A stretch of 64,000 nt of DNA from Aplysia californica (lineage: Eukaryota > Mollusca > Gastropoda > Aplysiida > Aplysiidae), in assembly GCF_000002075.1 (NCBI RefSeq), contig NW_004797297.1:338411-402410 (forward strand), given 5' to 3'. Shown here piece by piece: positions 34,911 to 47,771 of this stretch; position 1 is the first letter of the stretch, and the number at the start of each line of letters is the position of its first letter. The notes below the pieces were generated by a model. It made no database searches. It had not been told where the DNA came from and worked only from the letters and a program-made list of their open reading frames with translations. Position numbers and translations under genes: made by a program.

Positions 34911-37689
34911 TAAATCAACAGATAGTATGTGTGTACGTCAAATCCTGTTTTCCAGTGAGAGAAATAACAACAACAAATATATTGCACCAAAAAAAATTTT
35001 AAAAATTGTAATAAGCTGAACTATCAATGACAATTTTTTTAAAACAATTGTTACTTTTCCCTAGTTCAGAACATTTTTTCAGGACAGAGTTAGGTTACAT
35101 CTCAATCAGGGCAGGCCAATAGATATATAGAAGAGAAGAAAAGGACACTTTGGACATAAGGAAAGACCAAGGAGAGCAAACACTTCTACGTCTACAATTG
35201 CTTCCAAAGATTCAAATCAATAAGAGTACATGCATGTATACACATACGACTGCTGACAATTATAATCGTCTCCTGGTAGTGCTCACTTCATAGAAAGAGC
35301 TTTAAAACAAACATGTGTCAGACTTTCTATGTATCTAATCTAGTCTTCAAACTTAAGTCTTGCTAAAAAGAAGTTAATTATTTGTTTGTTTGTTTGGGGG
35401 TATGCATGTCAGAAGCAAAATCATCCAAGTTTTAGGAGGATAGATTTTTTCCCTGAAAGTATAGAGCTGGCTATGAAAGGAGGGCAACCAGGAGAAGATT
35501 ATAATCGTCAGCAGTTTATGTAGGTTATTTTCGGGCACCCAATCACATGCAACCTGGCAATCACGATGAATCTTTCACACACCAGCAAGTTGTTTCTGAC
35601 CCAGCTTCCAGCTCTAGTATTTTATCGCTAGACAGGAGGTAATTTTTAAGTCCATTCATAAAATGTACTACATGTAAGAATTTGAAATTTTACAGCAATA
35701 AAGAAGACGTGGGAAAAAAAGGTACTACACACAAAAATTTGAAATTTTACAGTATTAAAGAAGACATGTGAGCACCTGCCCAGTCGAAACAGCATCTCCT
35801 CTTAGTTTTTGAAAAACAGAAGAAAATTGCGCAACACAACAATCTCTCTGGATCTGGAAATCTGTCGATATTGTATGCATATATGTGGTTATTTCTGTCT
35901 TTTTTTCTGATTGCTTGCCAAGTTTCATTCATTTTTATCAACGGGTATTCCAATAACTATACAGAGAAAAGAACTACTTCTGATCCCAAACTGCCCAAAA
36001 ATTACTCCCAGGGCCAACGCACAGTGAGCTATTGGAATTGCTACAAAGTACAAATCGTACCAAGAAATGTTAAAAACTTTTGAAATCACCACTGACTGAT
36101 GAAGAACCACACTGTGACTGTTACCTTTTCAGCAACAATTCAATATTTCATAGTGTTCTTACATAATCAGGTCCAGGTTGATAAACTTGTAGAATGGCAT
36201 CCAACCCACTTCCCCTTGACTTGGATCAACTTATACCAGAAAACTCTGCCACTGGAACGATCAGGGTTCTCACTCAGCAAGAGGGAACCTTGAACATATA
36301 TTGACAATGTACTTCTTAATTTAGACACTTTTATTCATTTAATTATTTTATGAATAATATAAGATGGCGTATCCCCTTCCTTGTCACATATTTCCAAAGT
36401 CTGTGGTATAAACACCAGTCTGAGAGCAGCATTACAGACAGGGTACTACTAATACTATAATACAATAGTAATGGCCATTACAATGACCCATTGAAAAAAG
36501 GGGTGTATACAAAAAAAACCCTTTGGCTTATAACGTACTCTCAACAGCAATGTTCACTTTCAGAAGTCATGGGGTCCCATTAAGCATTTTTACGCTTTAC
36601 AAGCTATGTCTAGAATGTACTTGAGTAAAACGTATTTGCACTACACTATTCACTTTTCAAAGGATTTAGAGTGACCAAAAGTCTATATAATTTATGATAA
36701 GGTCTAAGTTTGTACTTCGTAAGAAAAAAGAAAGATGACAAAAAGTGATGGTTTTACTGTTCTCTGGAATACGACATAATCAGCTGCAGTGTAGAGAGGG
36801 CAAGTTTTTTCTAGAGTAGTTTTGCTGTCAAGGTGAACCCTTGCATCCCCCCCCCCCCCCAATCAAACAAACATATGTGCACACCCATGCCATAATCCTT
36901 TGCTTTCCTACCCACAAGTCTGTTTGGCAAAAATAGAAACCCATTAATGCAAGAAGGTCATCATTCCAATAATTATAATTGATCAGCATCATAAACACCA
37001 TTAAATGATCTCCATCCCCATCACATTTATAAATTCCTCTGTCATGGATTAACTCACTTGATCCTGAGCTATTTTTCACCCAAGAACCATTGCAGCCTGA
37101 CATTTTTGGGGTATAGAGAAACGTTTAAAACAACAAAAAGACGGTGGTCAAAGCTATCAACAATTTTTTTTTTTAATGCAACAAGAGAAAGAAAGAAATG
37201 CTCTCAAAGAAAAGAAAACTGCACTTAATTTGTCCAAATAGTTGTTATTTTATAATCAATATTTTGAAATGGCAATTTCAGAGGGTTACGCAATTTTTTT
37301 AACGCTCAACTATTGCAATGCAGGGGTGACTGACTTGGTCCGTTACAGCTCAAAAAGTACCGAACATAACTTCACCAAATTTTTAATGAAACAAAACAAG
37401 TCGGTTAACTATTGGCGTGACACTTCTCGTAGCTGGTAACCGAAAAACACAGGAGATATCGAAAATTTGCGGGTGAATTATTGGACCGGGTCCTAGCGTA
37501 GGTGACCTAACTTTCTCAACCTCGGTCTGCTCTATTTCCGGACCAATCTGAATGAAACTCGGCAACCAATCAGAAAATAGGGCAAACTAATGAATATGTG
37601 GACGTTGAAGTTCGTACACATAAATTAACGTATACTTTTGGTGTCAGGAACACTTTCGTATCGGGTGTACCGAAAACTATAAGGGGTAA
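34911..37689. other. Unassigned DNA upstream of AP1G1 exon 1
   Basis: AT-rich and without coding similarity. It should hold the AP1G1 leader or its intron. I see no clear promoter element and only the small direct repeat at 35.7 kb and a C-run near 36850. Confidence 0.5.
35666..35769. repeat. Two ~50-bp direct repeats
   Basis: GTACTACATGTAAGAATTTG and GTACTACACACAAAAATTTG start two copies that share GAAATTTTACAG and AAAGAAGACRTG. Confidence 0.6.
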
Positions 37690-37775
37690 CAATATAGTGT
37701 AAAGCGCATAGAGCCTGCTGCTGAGCGGGGATATGCGCTATACAAATGCTATCTATTATTATTATTATTATTAGT
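37690..37775 (+). mobile_element. SINE 3' end with (ATT)n tail
   Basis: AAAGCGCATAGAGCCTGCTG, then ATATGCGCTATACAAATGCT and an ATT run. This GCGCTATA-AAATGC(ATT)n end is a common SINE/LINE tail in invertebrates. The head is not recognisable. Confidence 0.65.
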
Positions 37776-38470
37776 GTGCTCAAATTTGAACGTTCTGTGT
37801 CCAGTAGTTGTTTAGACCCGATCATAAATGCACGACTATCCCCCTATCTAAAGCGGCTTCGCGCGGAGAACGGACATTTTCCCCATCACTCTCACGGCAA
37901 ATCTATGTGACCTACAAATCCCCGCATGACTATTCCGAGCCCGTTCATTGGTCACTTGAAATAGGGCAATGGCGGGCGCGCGCATCCAGTTGTTTTTCTC
38001 TCTGTTCCCCTGAAACATCGAAATGGGGGCATTCTCCCCTCGGGGTGTTCGCGTCTCAACAGGGAAAAATAATTATTAATTGTACTGCATGCTACATTGA
38101 ATTAACTTATCTTTTAAGGTTGGCATGGTCTAAAGTCATCAAAGAAAGCTTTGCCATTATTTAGTCACGCTGCCAACATATTATTCTTAAAAAGATCCCA
38201 TGTTGTGATACAATGCTATAAAAAAATAAGGACTCATCCCGACACCCCTTTTTCGCAAAATCGTAATACTCACAAAAAATTAAGCACTTAATTGTAATTA
38301 CAACAAAATAACTACGAAATGGTTAGTAAATCTGACAGCAGAAATGATTTCTCCCCTCCAAAACACATCGGGTAGCCCTGTTTCTACCTGACACTCCAAT
38401 TAATTACTGAGAGGTCGATTATCTTACAGAATCTGCTACAGCATGGTCCACTGTTTAGGAGTATTTTCCT

Positions 38471-39188
38471 ATGGCCACCTCGATTCTCACCCCGGGTGAG
38501 AATAGCGCAGGCGAGTCTTTTCGCTATTCTCACCCGGTGTGCGTTCACCGTTATAGCCTAGATCTAGGCAAACCAATTTAACGTTCACCCTGAACCACAG
38601 AATTCTACACTGTGATAACAGAAAAATTGTTGGCTAGAATTCTGTGCCGTGAGCTTGTACGTTCCATCACTACTGTTAGCCTTAAAGCGTACAATTTTGT
38701 CAGTGGGCAGTGGAAAGAGAGACAGAGAAAGAGAGAGAGAATAGGAGTAGTGGGAGAACTTCCGGGCAACTTTAATTGTGTTTTAACATCATTTTTTAAC
38801 TTTGTTTTGGTCAATTTGATCGTCCACACCGATAGACAGTATTCAGAAAGAGACAGAGAGAGAGAGAGAGGGGAGGAGTAGATCTTGCGAGAACTTCTGG
38901 GCAAAACAAAATGGCGACCCGCGTAGTTTGGCTCGATTCGAACAGTAAAATAGCCATCTACATCTTTGAAGACGATCAAATTAGCTTACTTTTGTGCTAT
39001 AACGTAATTTTTTCTTGGCTTTTATCAATTTGATCATCCACACCGATAGACACAGTATTCCAAAATGAGGAAAAGCAGGTCTTGTTTCGCACCAGGTGAG
39101 AATAGCCTACGCTGGCAAGTCTCACCCGGCGGGGTGAGAGGTAGATCGTTTTTCTATTCTCACCCCGGATGAGAATAGCCACTTCCAT
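38471..39188. mobile_element. MITE with GTGAGAAT palindromes, copy 1
   Basis: Ends in GGCCACCTCGATTCTCACCC and, complemented at right, AGTGGCTATTCTCATCC. Several internal ATTCTCACCC/GGGTGAGAAT palindromes sit near both ends. It includes an internally repeated GA-rich block (38703-38745 and 38845-38880). Confidence 0.8.
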
Positions 39189-39868
39189 AAAAAAGGGCCA
39201 AAAACAAGAAATTAAATTTTCATTGGCATTGCTATAGATCTAGATCTAGAGTAGGCCCGCATCACCGCGCTACTGTTTTGGTGCGCAACCCCCGGTCTCC
39301 TGCTTTGTTTTGGATAAGAACAGCGAAAACGAGGTCATTTTCTGTGAGCATGCGCAGAATGCAGCTTATTTCACTTTCGTTTTGGAGGTTCCTGTCAACA
39401 CACGTGATTCTACGGTGTCGGAAAGTTTTGCCCCTTCATATTAATGGTTTTCGTAACCGGTATCGATCAATTTACTAAGCGCTTGAGTAGTCGATTATTT
39501 AGCACATCTAGCTAATCTAGCTCTAATGTATCGTAGAATGTATACTAGAATCGATAAATACTATCGCAGGCTGCTTCTTAATGCCCAGGAACGTGTTAGA
39601 TAGGGTTGCGCACTGAAGCGGACCAAATTTGGGCAGTCCGTTTCGTGCGCAATATCGGCTTTTTTGCTATTTGGCATTGATAGTGTGGCTTCTAGGCCCT
39701 TTGTTTGTTTTACTTATTAAGTAAATTTCTCTATGACCAGCATTGTGCACTGAAACAGACTGTTTTCCTTCCATTTGGATGCATTATATTGCCATTGGAA
39801 GATGATAAGTTAATGTATTCATGTCAAAATTAATTAATATGGAAATATAATCTCCAAAATGTTCAATC

Positions 39869-40122
39869 CTTCTTTTCATGTCTTTTTCTTCTTCTTTTTT
39901 GCCCTTTTCCTTAAAGAATACTAGTCTAGGTATAGTCTAATTCTTGTTTTCTTCTTTCACTTCCTTGTGTCCACAGCACCTTTCTTTTTCAATTTCTTCT
40001 TTTCACGTCTTTTTCTTCTTCTTTTTTGTCCTTTTCCTTCTAAAATACTAGTCTAGGTATAGTCTTATTCTTGTTTTCTTCTTTCCCCTTCTTGTGTCCA
40101 CAGCACCTTTCTTTTTATCCAT
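39869..40122. repeat. Tandem duplication, two ~127-bp pyrimidine-rich units
   Basis: Both units run TCTTTTCAYGTCTTTTTC, ACTAGTCTAGGTATAGTC and TGTCCACAGCACCTTTC. Recent, given the small number of differences. Confidence 0.85.
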
Positions 40123-41487
40123 TGTCAAAACACATACACAAGGTGTAAGGAAATCTCCTGTCAGGGGGCGCACAGCTCCCAAAAAGAACACGCCTAATTG
40201 ACCTTGGCCTTCCATTATGGTCAGTACAGGAACTTCTTGCAAGGAAAAGAAGACAAAGCAAGGATAGAGAAAGATGAAAAGTGTCAGAAAAGAGCTAGAT
40301 CTAGATCTAGAGCTGTAAACATGGCACTATTGCGCACCAAACAAGACGATATGTTGCACCAAACCAGAAACCTTGCGCACCAAACCAGACACACGTTACC
40401 AAACAAACACCACCACAACATATAGAAATTTTAAACTGCTGTTACAGTAATGCGCTACACCGTATAGAGAGGAAGTTTTTCTAACTTCTGGTGAAAAAAT
40501 CATGAAGATCGACCTGTAACTTCCAGAGATATCCACAAAAGATCGCTTACTGTATATCGCACCACAGGATGTACTCTATATATTGTATGCCTATAGGGCC
40601 AAAAGCTGTTCCACACTCCAAGGTCTCAGCTAACCAGACTAACCACACTGTCATTGACTGACTAATGGTATTGTCAGTATTGAGGCCACTGGGTTGTAGG
40701 CCTAGTTCCAATGCATTTTCCAACCCAAATTCCTCTGCAGGGAGGGTAACGTATTGAATCAAAATATGTCAATCTATAAAAGAATTATCAAAAGTGGCTA
40801 TCACTACAGTCTACAGTAATTTCAGTAACACCACTTCTGATCAGGTCACTCATTTTCCTCTAAAACTTGCTCAACTTTCAGTGTGAGTAACACTGTGGAT
40901 GAGTAACTACAAGAAACATGATATGTTTGGTGAATGAACTAAAACCTTGTCACTCAGGTTTATAAAGAGACAGGAAGTGTCTCAATCACGCCTGCAATTC
41001 AGCAATGCAAATACACCTGAGCTGTAGTGTTGACTGTACCATGCCCAATTACTATTATTCAGAAGGCTGATGATGCTGGGAGACTGGTGTATTATTGTCA
41101 ACGACCACTGACACTGTCTGCTGAGTCTGAAGGGGGTTGTGTACCGCTTGCTAGTATTTTTGTTTTCCTCCAAGCCTTCACTTTCAAACAGAGATAAAAG
41201 ATAAAGTATGTGAGGGACAGTCAGTTTGGTACGCTGAAAATTTGCTTTTATAGGCATAACGTATCTAAATACCTTATACGATATGGTTTCTCAAAGAACG
41301 AACAGATTCCAGGTGACAGTACTCGGTTGCCCGGTTCCGTATCGGCCCTGCCTACAGGTCCTAAAAATGGCGTCTAACTCGTAAATACACTAATCATCCG
41401 CGACAATTATATAGTTCAATATACAACAGAGAGTAGCATATAGAATCAGTATAGATTTCGGCACCTCAAAAGAAATGTAGCCTTGGA

Positions 41488-41720
41488 ATCATAAACTACT
41501 GTTTTATTCTATTTCCAATGGAAGTAACGTCTTTCTTTGAAAGATACGTGTCTGAGTCTGAGAAGAAAAATAGTCCGATGACAAGTTGGACGTGATGTCA
41601 TTTCCTTCCATCATATGAAGGGAGGAGAACTCTCGGCTTCCACATATTCGGACCGGTTTTCAACTATTCAGACCAAAATTATATGATCCATTCAAGGGGA
41701 GTTTCCCAAAATTATCCCAT
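41488..41720 (+). repeat. Dispersed repeat, copy 1 of an inverted pair
   Basis: Shares GATGACAAGTTG, GATGTCATTTCCTTCCAT, GGGAGGAGAACT and GGGAGTTTCC, in order, with the reverse complement of 46390-46620. About 200 bp and well diverged. Confidence 0.6.
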
Positions 41721-42099
41721 TCCAAGATTATGAATGCGTCAGTTACTAGTACTAGATCTAGGCTTAGCCTCGTAATGACAACTCGTACTGACAACAGTTT
41801 ATTTAAGTTTTCTTTAAGCCTGAAAACGGTATATAACTATCGATTTGAGAGTAGTTTAATTTAATAAAAGAAGTGACACACTTGCAATTGCAGCGAGGCC
41901 CCCTGAAGAGTGGAGATCGATGACATTCGAAACAATATCTTGTGCTTCTTTCGATTGGCCCGTAGGCCCTACATGAATTTAAAACGTTTACGCAAAAGTA
42001 CTGCAAAGTATTTTGATAACCTTAGAATTGAATCTTTAATGTTGTCCTTTGTGTGACAGCCCTTTAAAACTTTTTATTGAAAGGGGGAGGAGGTGATTT

Positions 42100-42420
42100 T
42101 TCCATAGGCTTTGATTCCCGGACTCCCAATCACAAGGTCATGGGTTCGAATCTCGTCAGGGTAACGTCAGGGTCCCAACGTTGTATCTGCAGGGAAAGAC
42201 ACTTAAATTTATACGAATTTTCCTCACTTCACCCAGGTAGCCTACCGTGGCCGGAATGGAGAGATCTACCCACCCAATCAAGCCAAAGCCAAAGATCTTA
42301 TTAGTGTTTTAGCGCGTGTAATCTGAATTTATTAATCTGCTGCTTGCACTGCATCTTTCCAAGGCAGAAGGGCTAGATAGAATCTAGACTGTTTCCGAGT
42401 GTTCTGTACACATGCAGTGT
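42100..42420 (+). mobile_element. tRNA-derived SINE (family C), old copy
   Basis: B box GGGTTCGAATCTCG near 42144, then CTCACTTCACCCAGGTAG and a body shared with the SINE around 48.4 kb (GCGCGTGTAATCTGAAT; GCTTGCACTGCAT). The A box is worn. Confidence 0.65.
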
Positions 42421-43283
42421 GTACACGAGGGAAATATAATTTTATCATATAAATATAACCCTTTGTAGCACTGTAGGCTGAGAGCGTGGATATAATAGGC
42501 TAATAGCTTTCTTGCTTAAAGCCGACAACTCCGATCCGAGTTTAAAGCCGCCTGCAGTCGGCCAGCTCTATGTGGGGCAAGTTGGAAATCATAAGAGAAT
42601 TTTTATACCTATCGGCGCTTACTGAGTCAGTCTCCGAAATCGGCGTTCTCTATGTTTTCGCCCTTAGGCTCTACCCCCAAAATCTTATTCATTTCTTCTT
42701 TTTTTTAACTCCTTCAAATTATATGAGGTCAATAACAGATTGCATGCAAGTCATTGCCTGGGCCACTCTTCCCTCTAAAACAAAATTTACTATGATTGTG
42801 TGGACAGTTTGCTTCGAATCTCAAAGAGTTTATCTTTAGATCTAGAATCTAGAGGTCAGCCTGGCCCGCCTACCTTTTCCAAACGGCGTTCGGCTGTTTA
42901 CAATTTTTGTACCTGGTAGATCTACACGCATTATGATGGTGTTGCCTGAATGGCACTGCCTTGACTGACAAACAAAACAACACTGGATCCGTCCTGTAGG
43001 ATAGGCACAGGCTTGGCAGGCCTAGAATCTATTTAATTGTTTTGATTAGGCTATAGATTTTCTATTAAACAACAATTGCACCGCACTGATCAAGACACCG
43101 TCGAAACAAACAGTTCATAAAATCTGTATACAGTGTGGACTGCGGAAAGAGGTCTGTGTTCTATACTGCTGCTGTCAGTGTCGACTGAACTTCTGACTGA
43201 CTGAACTGAAGTTGAAGGTGTGTGCGGATAACAAAAACTAATAAAATTAGTTTGTAATCTAGGCACTGTAGGCTGTAGGCTAG

Positions 43284-43402
43284 GCTCCTAGATTCTAGAT
43301 CTAGAATCTAGATCTATTGTCATTTTTACTAGATTTTTTTCTAGATCTAAATCTAGATTCTAGATCTAGAAATCTATATCTAGATCTAAATCTATGTATA
43401 TC
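43284..43402. repeat. TAGATC palindrome-rich tract
   Basis: Dense runs of TAGATCTAGA and TAGATCTAAAT, each a palindrome or nearly so. Smaller runs lie at 39236-39250, 40292-40308, 45010-45028, 45691-45702 and 59850-59866. Confidence 0.8.
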
Positions 43403-43410
43403 TAGTATAT

Positions 43411-43914
43411 ATGAAAGTGGCTATTCTCACCCGCCCGGAAGTTCTCGCAAGATCAACTCCTCCCCTCTTCTCTCTCTCTCTGTCTCTTTCTGAATACTGT
43501 CTATCGGTGTGGACGATCAAATTGACCAAAACAAAGTTAAAAAATGATGTTAAAACACAAAAGTAAATAAATTTGGTTGTCTACAAAGATGCTACGGCTA
43601 TTTAACTTTTCGAATCGAGCCGAACTACGCGGGTCGCCATTTTGTTTTGCCCGGAAATTCTCGCGCTACTCCTCTCTCTCTTTCTCTCTCTCTCTCCCTC
43701 CACTGCCCACAGACAAAATTGTACGCTTTTTGTAGGCTACAGTTGTAATGGAACGTTTGTTCACGGCACAGAATTCTACAATTTTTCTGTTATCACAGTG
43801 TAGAATTCTGTGGTTTAGGGTGAACGCAAAATTTGGTGAACGCGCACCGGGTGAGAATAGCCACAAGACTCGCCTGCACTATTCTCACTGCGGGTGAGAA
43901 TAGAGGTGGCCGTA
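43411..43914. mobile_element. MITE with GTGAGAAT palindromes, copy 2 (reversed)
   Basis: AAAGTGGCTATTCTCACCCG at left and GGGTGAGAATAGAGGTGGCC at right. The body matches 38471-39188 in reverse (GAATACTGTCTATCGGTGTG; GCGGGTCGCCATTTTG). Confidence 0.8.
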
Positions 43915-44137
43915 ATATATATATATACAGCATCATAAAGCTTTGCCTTTACAGTACTTTACGGAATAATAAATTTTCAAACAACAGGCCTTCGAAGTTG
44001 GCCATTTGTGGTGTAGCAAGCAAAAATACCTCACTGAAAAGCCATTTACATACAGAATCATATTATAAGTCTGGGGATTTCTTTACGTTAAAATGCCATA
44101 TTTGTTCTTGACTTGAAGATGATTTAATAAAGGAAGA

Positions 44138-45805
44138 GGCTAGCCGTACTTAAGTACGGCTAGACTGGCAGTCTAGCCGTACTTATTCGTAATACGATGG
44201 CTAGACTGACCATTAAAAAAAAAAATAAGCCTACTGAATTGTAAATATAAATTTTTAGTGTGCAGTACCTAAAGTATTGTATTTGAGACGAAACCAAGTG
44301 CCTTAATCACCCCTATTTTTAGTACTATTATCTTTCTATGTAGAGATATAAGATGCACACATCAAACTACTTGCTCATGCAGCTTGACCAACTTATTTCC
44401 TTGCCATATGCATAAAGTTTTCAGAAGAAAACATATTTTACCATGAGTAGTGGTTGATTTAAAAAGTCCTTAAGCAAACACCCCCACCTTTTGGCAAAAG
44501 CTCAGATGTATTTTAAACCTCCTGTTTTCTATGTTAATAGGGCCTAAGATAAGTACAGCTAGACTTCTTGGCTAGCCGTACTTAACTCACTTGCGACTGG
44601 GCCCTTTCACCAGTCACAAGCGTTGAAGACTGGCGTTTTTGGGGGTATTTCAATAAATCACCACAACTCTCAGAATTACCCTATTGTAATTATTTTTTTA
44701 CACAGTAAAGTAACATGCAAGCTTAATCTAATACAAAAAACTAAAGTTGTGTAAGTCTAATCTTTAATTTGTATGATTTTTAAAAAATTGGCATGAATTT
44801 GATTTTCCGAAAAATTTCCAGAGACGTGACAAGTAGAATGAAATTCACTACAACAACAAAAGTTCAAAGTGTTCTGGTTTGAATTGTGTACATGTGCGAG
44901 TGTTTGGTGAAAATGTAAAAGCTGGTCTGTGCATTGATTCACTGAATTACATGAGACAGATGTACGGCACGACGTTGTGATTTCGTTGCGCGAAAAACAA
45001 CACCGGTACTAGATCTAGTGCTAGATCTAGCCCTAGAACTACGACTCGGGCCGTGTTCGGGTACATGATATCCAGGATCCTAACTATTATTAGACACATC
45101 ATATTCTGAGACACTAGAACTAGTAAAACGTACAGAAGTATAGAAAACGGCGAAATTATGTGATTCATGTTCATGTGACTTCTTCGACCGTTACTACGAC
45201 GCGACTGTCGGATTACTATCAGCTGTATAGAAAAAAACAAAGAACCAGTTCCGGTCTGTTCAACCCCAGTTGGGGTTACTGTCCTTTACCTTCAATAACT
45301 TAAAAACTACCGGCCCCAGAGATACGAAACGAAGTCTAAGTAGCTCAGGCTTGGCCAAACAAGGGTACGAGGCGGGTCTCGCGATCGGTGTGTGATTTGT
45401 AGAGCGAAAAAAAAATTCCAAAGTTGGTCACGCAGGGCTTGTGAGACCCGTCGAGAGCGTCGCGGCGGGGGTCACGCAACTGTTGTGTGAGCCGTCTGAA
45501 GTGAGTTAAGTACGGCTAGACAGCCAGGCTAGCCGTACTTAAGGACGGCTAGACTGTCAGTCTAGCTGTACTTAATATTGATGGCTGAATTGTAAATGAA
45601 ATTTTTAGTTTGCAATGCCTAAAGTATTTGTATTTCAGACAAAACCAAAAGGTGCCTTACTGACTTGCATGTATTTGAACCTGAATAATTACTAGATCTA
45701 GATCTAATGAGACCTGTGTACTTAACAGGCTTGAGTCGATAGGGTCAAACCTAGATCTAAGTACGGCTAGACTGGCAGTCTAGCCGTAGTACGGCTAGCC
45801 ACTTC
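44138..45805. repeat. Cluster of ~33-bp palindromes centred on TAGACTGGCAGTCTA
   Basis: At 44152-44184 a near-perfect palindrome reads AAGTACGGCTAGACTGGCAG then TCTAGCCGTACTT. Related units lie at 44550-44583, 45507-45540, 45540-45574 and 45768-45800. The first and the 45540 unit share the following ~100 bases (GAATTGTAAAT..., ACCTAAAGTAT), so these are copies of one palindrome-ended element. Confidence 0.75.
44586..45505. mobile_element. TTAA-flanked, piggyBac-like non-autonomous element (920 bp)
   Basis: Flanked by TTAA (44582-44585 and 45506-45509), with short inverted ends CTCACTT/AAGTGAG. It sits exactly in the TTAA at the centre of a GTACTTAAGTAC palindrome. TTAA duplication is the piggyBac hallmark. 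No transposase seen. Confidence 0.7.
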
Positions 45806-46389
45806 GGATATAAATGAGTATGGGTATTGTCTTTACTTGATTGTGTGACTGTTCAAAGCCCTGCTTTTCCTTGTTTTGCATGATGCATGAAATTTTCTAT
45901 GTTTTGACTTTAGACTTTAAGTAAGTGAAATTTTTAAATCACAATTGTCCGATTTTGATAGTTTCGACAACTCCCTCTGATCCAATAAAGATCTACTTTC
46001 ACACAAATTGACATTTTCTTTGGGGTACCTTCTCATCGGCATCGGTTTCTTGAAAGTTTTTCAGAATGTAAAAAAGCCTTTTCTGATTTGAGGGAAGATA
46101 AAAGACAAAGAAGTCAGCCTACAGAAACTATAAACTATTTCGCTATTTACTTTATAGTTAATTATAGTGCACTTTATACCCCTGACTGATGGTTTTTGAG
46201 AGTCCTCAGATTGACCCCACCCGTGGTTTTTTAACAAAAAATGAGTTGACCTATTAGGTTTTTTTTCCAGCTACTTGGTTAGAGAATACATCCATGGATA
46301 TAATGCATGCTTTTATAAGTCCTGGTAACTAAGACACACTAGATCTTTTCTTGGCCGTTTGCTCATATATTGGGGAATTTCGAGGAAAC

Positions 46390-46620
46390 TCCCTTCTCTA
46401 GCGGATCGAATAATTTTGGTGAACTGTTAAAACCTGTCAGTAATGATAATCTCAATGGGACCTGACTGATAGTTCTCCTCCCATTTTATATAATGGAAGG
46501 AAATGACATCCCATACAACTTGTCATCAGTTTTTTTTCTCCAGATTTAGACACCTGAAGATGTTTCCTTTTAAAATTAAAAATGGGGGAAAAAAACAACT
46601 TTTGCTTATGATTTCAGTCA
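46390..46620 (-). repeat. Dispersed repeat, copy 2 of an inverted pair
   Basis: Reverse-complement partner of 41488-41720 (ATGGAAGGAAATGACATC on the plus strand). No terminal structure clear. Confidence 0.6.
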
Positions 46621-47771
46621 GATCTGTAAGAATTCATTAGATTTTCAGTGTGTTATTTCTTGGGCGTTTCAGGTTTGTGATACCACACACCCCTCCCCCC
46701 AACAGTTTGTTTTTAACGTTGTTTTGCTTGTTAATTATTTTCTTTTGCTCTTCCGCCTACTTCATGTTGTCCATAGCGAAGTGTGGTTTGTTCATTGTAG
46801 GCAAAGGCCCTTTCTTTGAGTTTGAGTCTAGAAGAGCTCATTAGTATCCAGTGTAGGAGGGGGCACACTCTTTACCTAGTGTCTTGTCTTGTGTGTAGTT
46901 GTCGACTTGAATGGCCGACGAGTTGGGCGGCTGGTTAGCTCCCTGTGAGTCCCGCTCAGCTCCCCGGTCAGTCATGAGTTGTCTTGTCGGTGCAAGGTCA
47001 TTGTTTACATGTTGGCCAGTGGCCGCTACATCAGTTCCTTTTTGATGATTTTTACCATTGTCAGGGTACGGTAAACCTGCAAATTTGCCGGGTCTGACAT
47101 TCAATTTTGTTGTGTCCTTGTCTTTAATTCAGGCAAGGTCTGATGAACATAGCATAAAATTGATTAGATTAGGTCATCAGTCTTAAGTTAAAGGCGCCAT
47201 GTTGTATGCAGTGCCGTGTATGTGGAAAATAGTGGCTTTATTTTGAGCCCCTTTTCAACCTCCCGCAATTCACTGTTTCTTTTAAAAGAGAGATGTTTTC
47301 TTTTTCTCAGTGCAATTGTGAACCTGAAGTCTTCGCCCGAGACAAAAGCTTTGGGCTTTGCCAGACTACAGCTAATGCTGTGACCACTACCAACAGGTAC
47401 ATATTAATTAGACACTTTTTTAGTTAATTCTCTCTGAATGTTTAGTTACCAACCATGATTTGTCAGTAGTACTAGTAGTAGTAAGTCAATACAACCTTTG
47501 GGCGACGTATATGGAGACAACAGAGAAGATGACAGAGAAAAGGGAGACTGGTGTCCCTTTTTTTCCCCTCACCTTCACCAAAGTGCTCCTTATTTTCACA
47601 TCTGTGACCAGGTCTAGCTTACCTGACCTGTACTATGAATATTATATCGGTACACTGTAGTCTATGGGTGACATCAGTAGTTGTTTTTTTTAAATAGAAA
47701 AATGCTCCAAGGTGCATCCTCAGGACTGCTTTTACGACGAACTATTGGGTGGGCATATAAAGGTGTGTGTG

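Noticed and set aside
37808-38164. 118-codon plus-strand frame in GC-richer DNA
   Set aside because: Tested as a first exon of the finger gene; no similarity and no donor that joins in frame could be defended.
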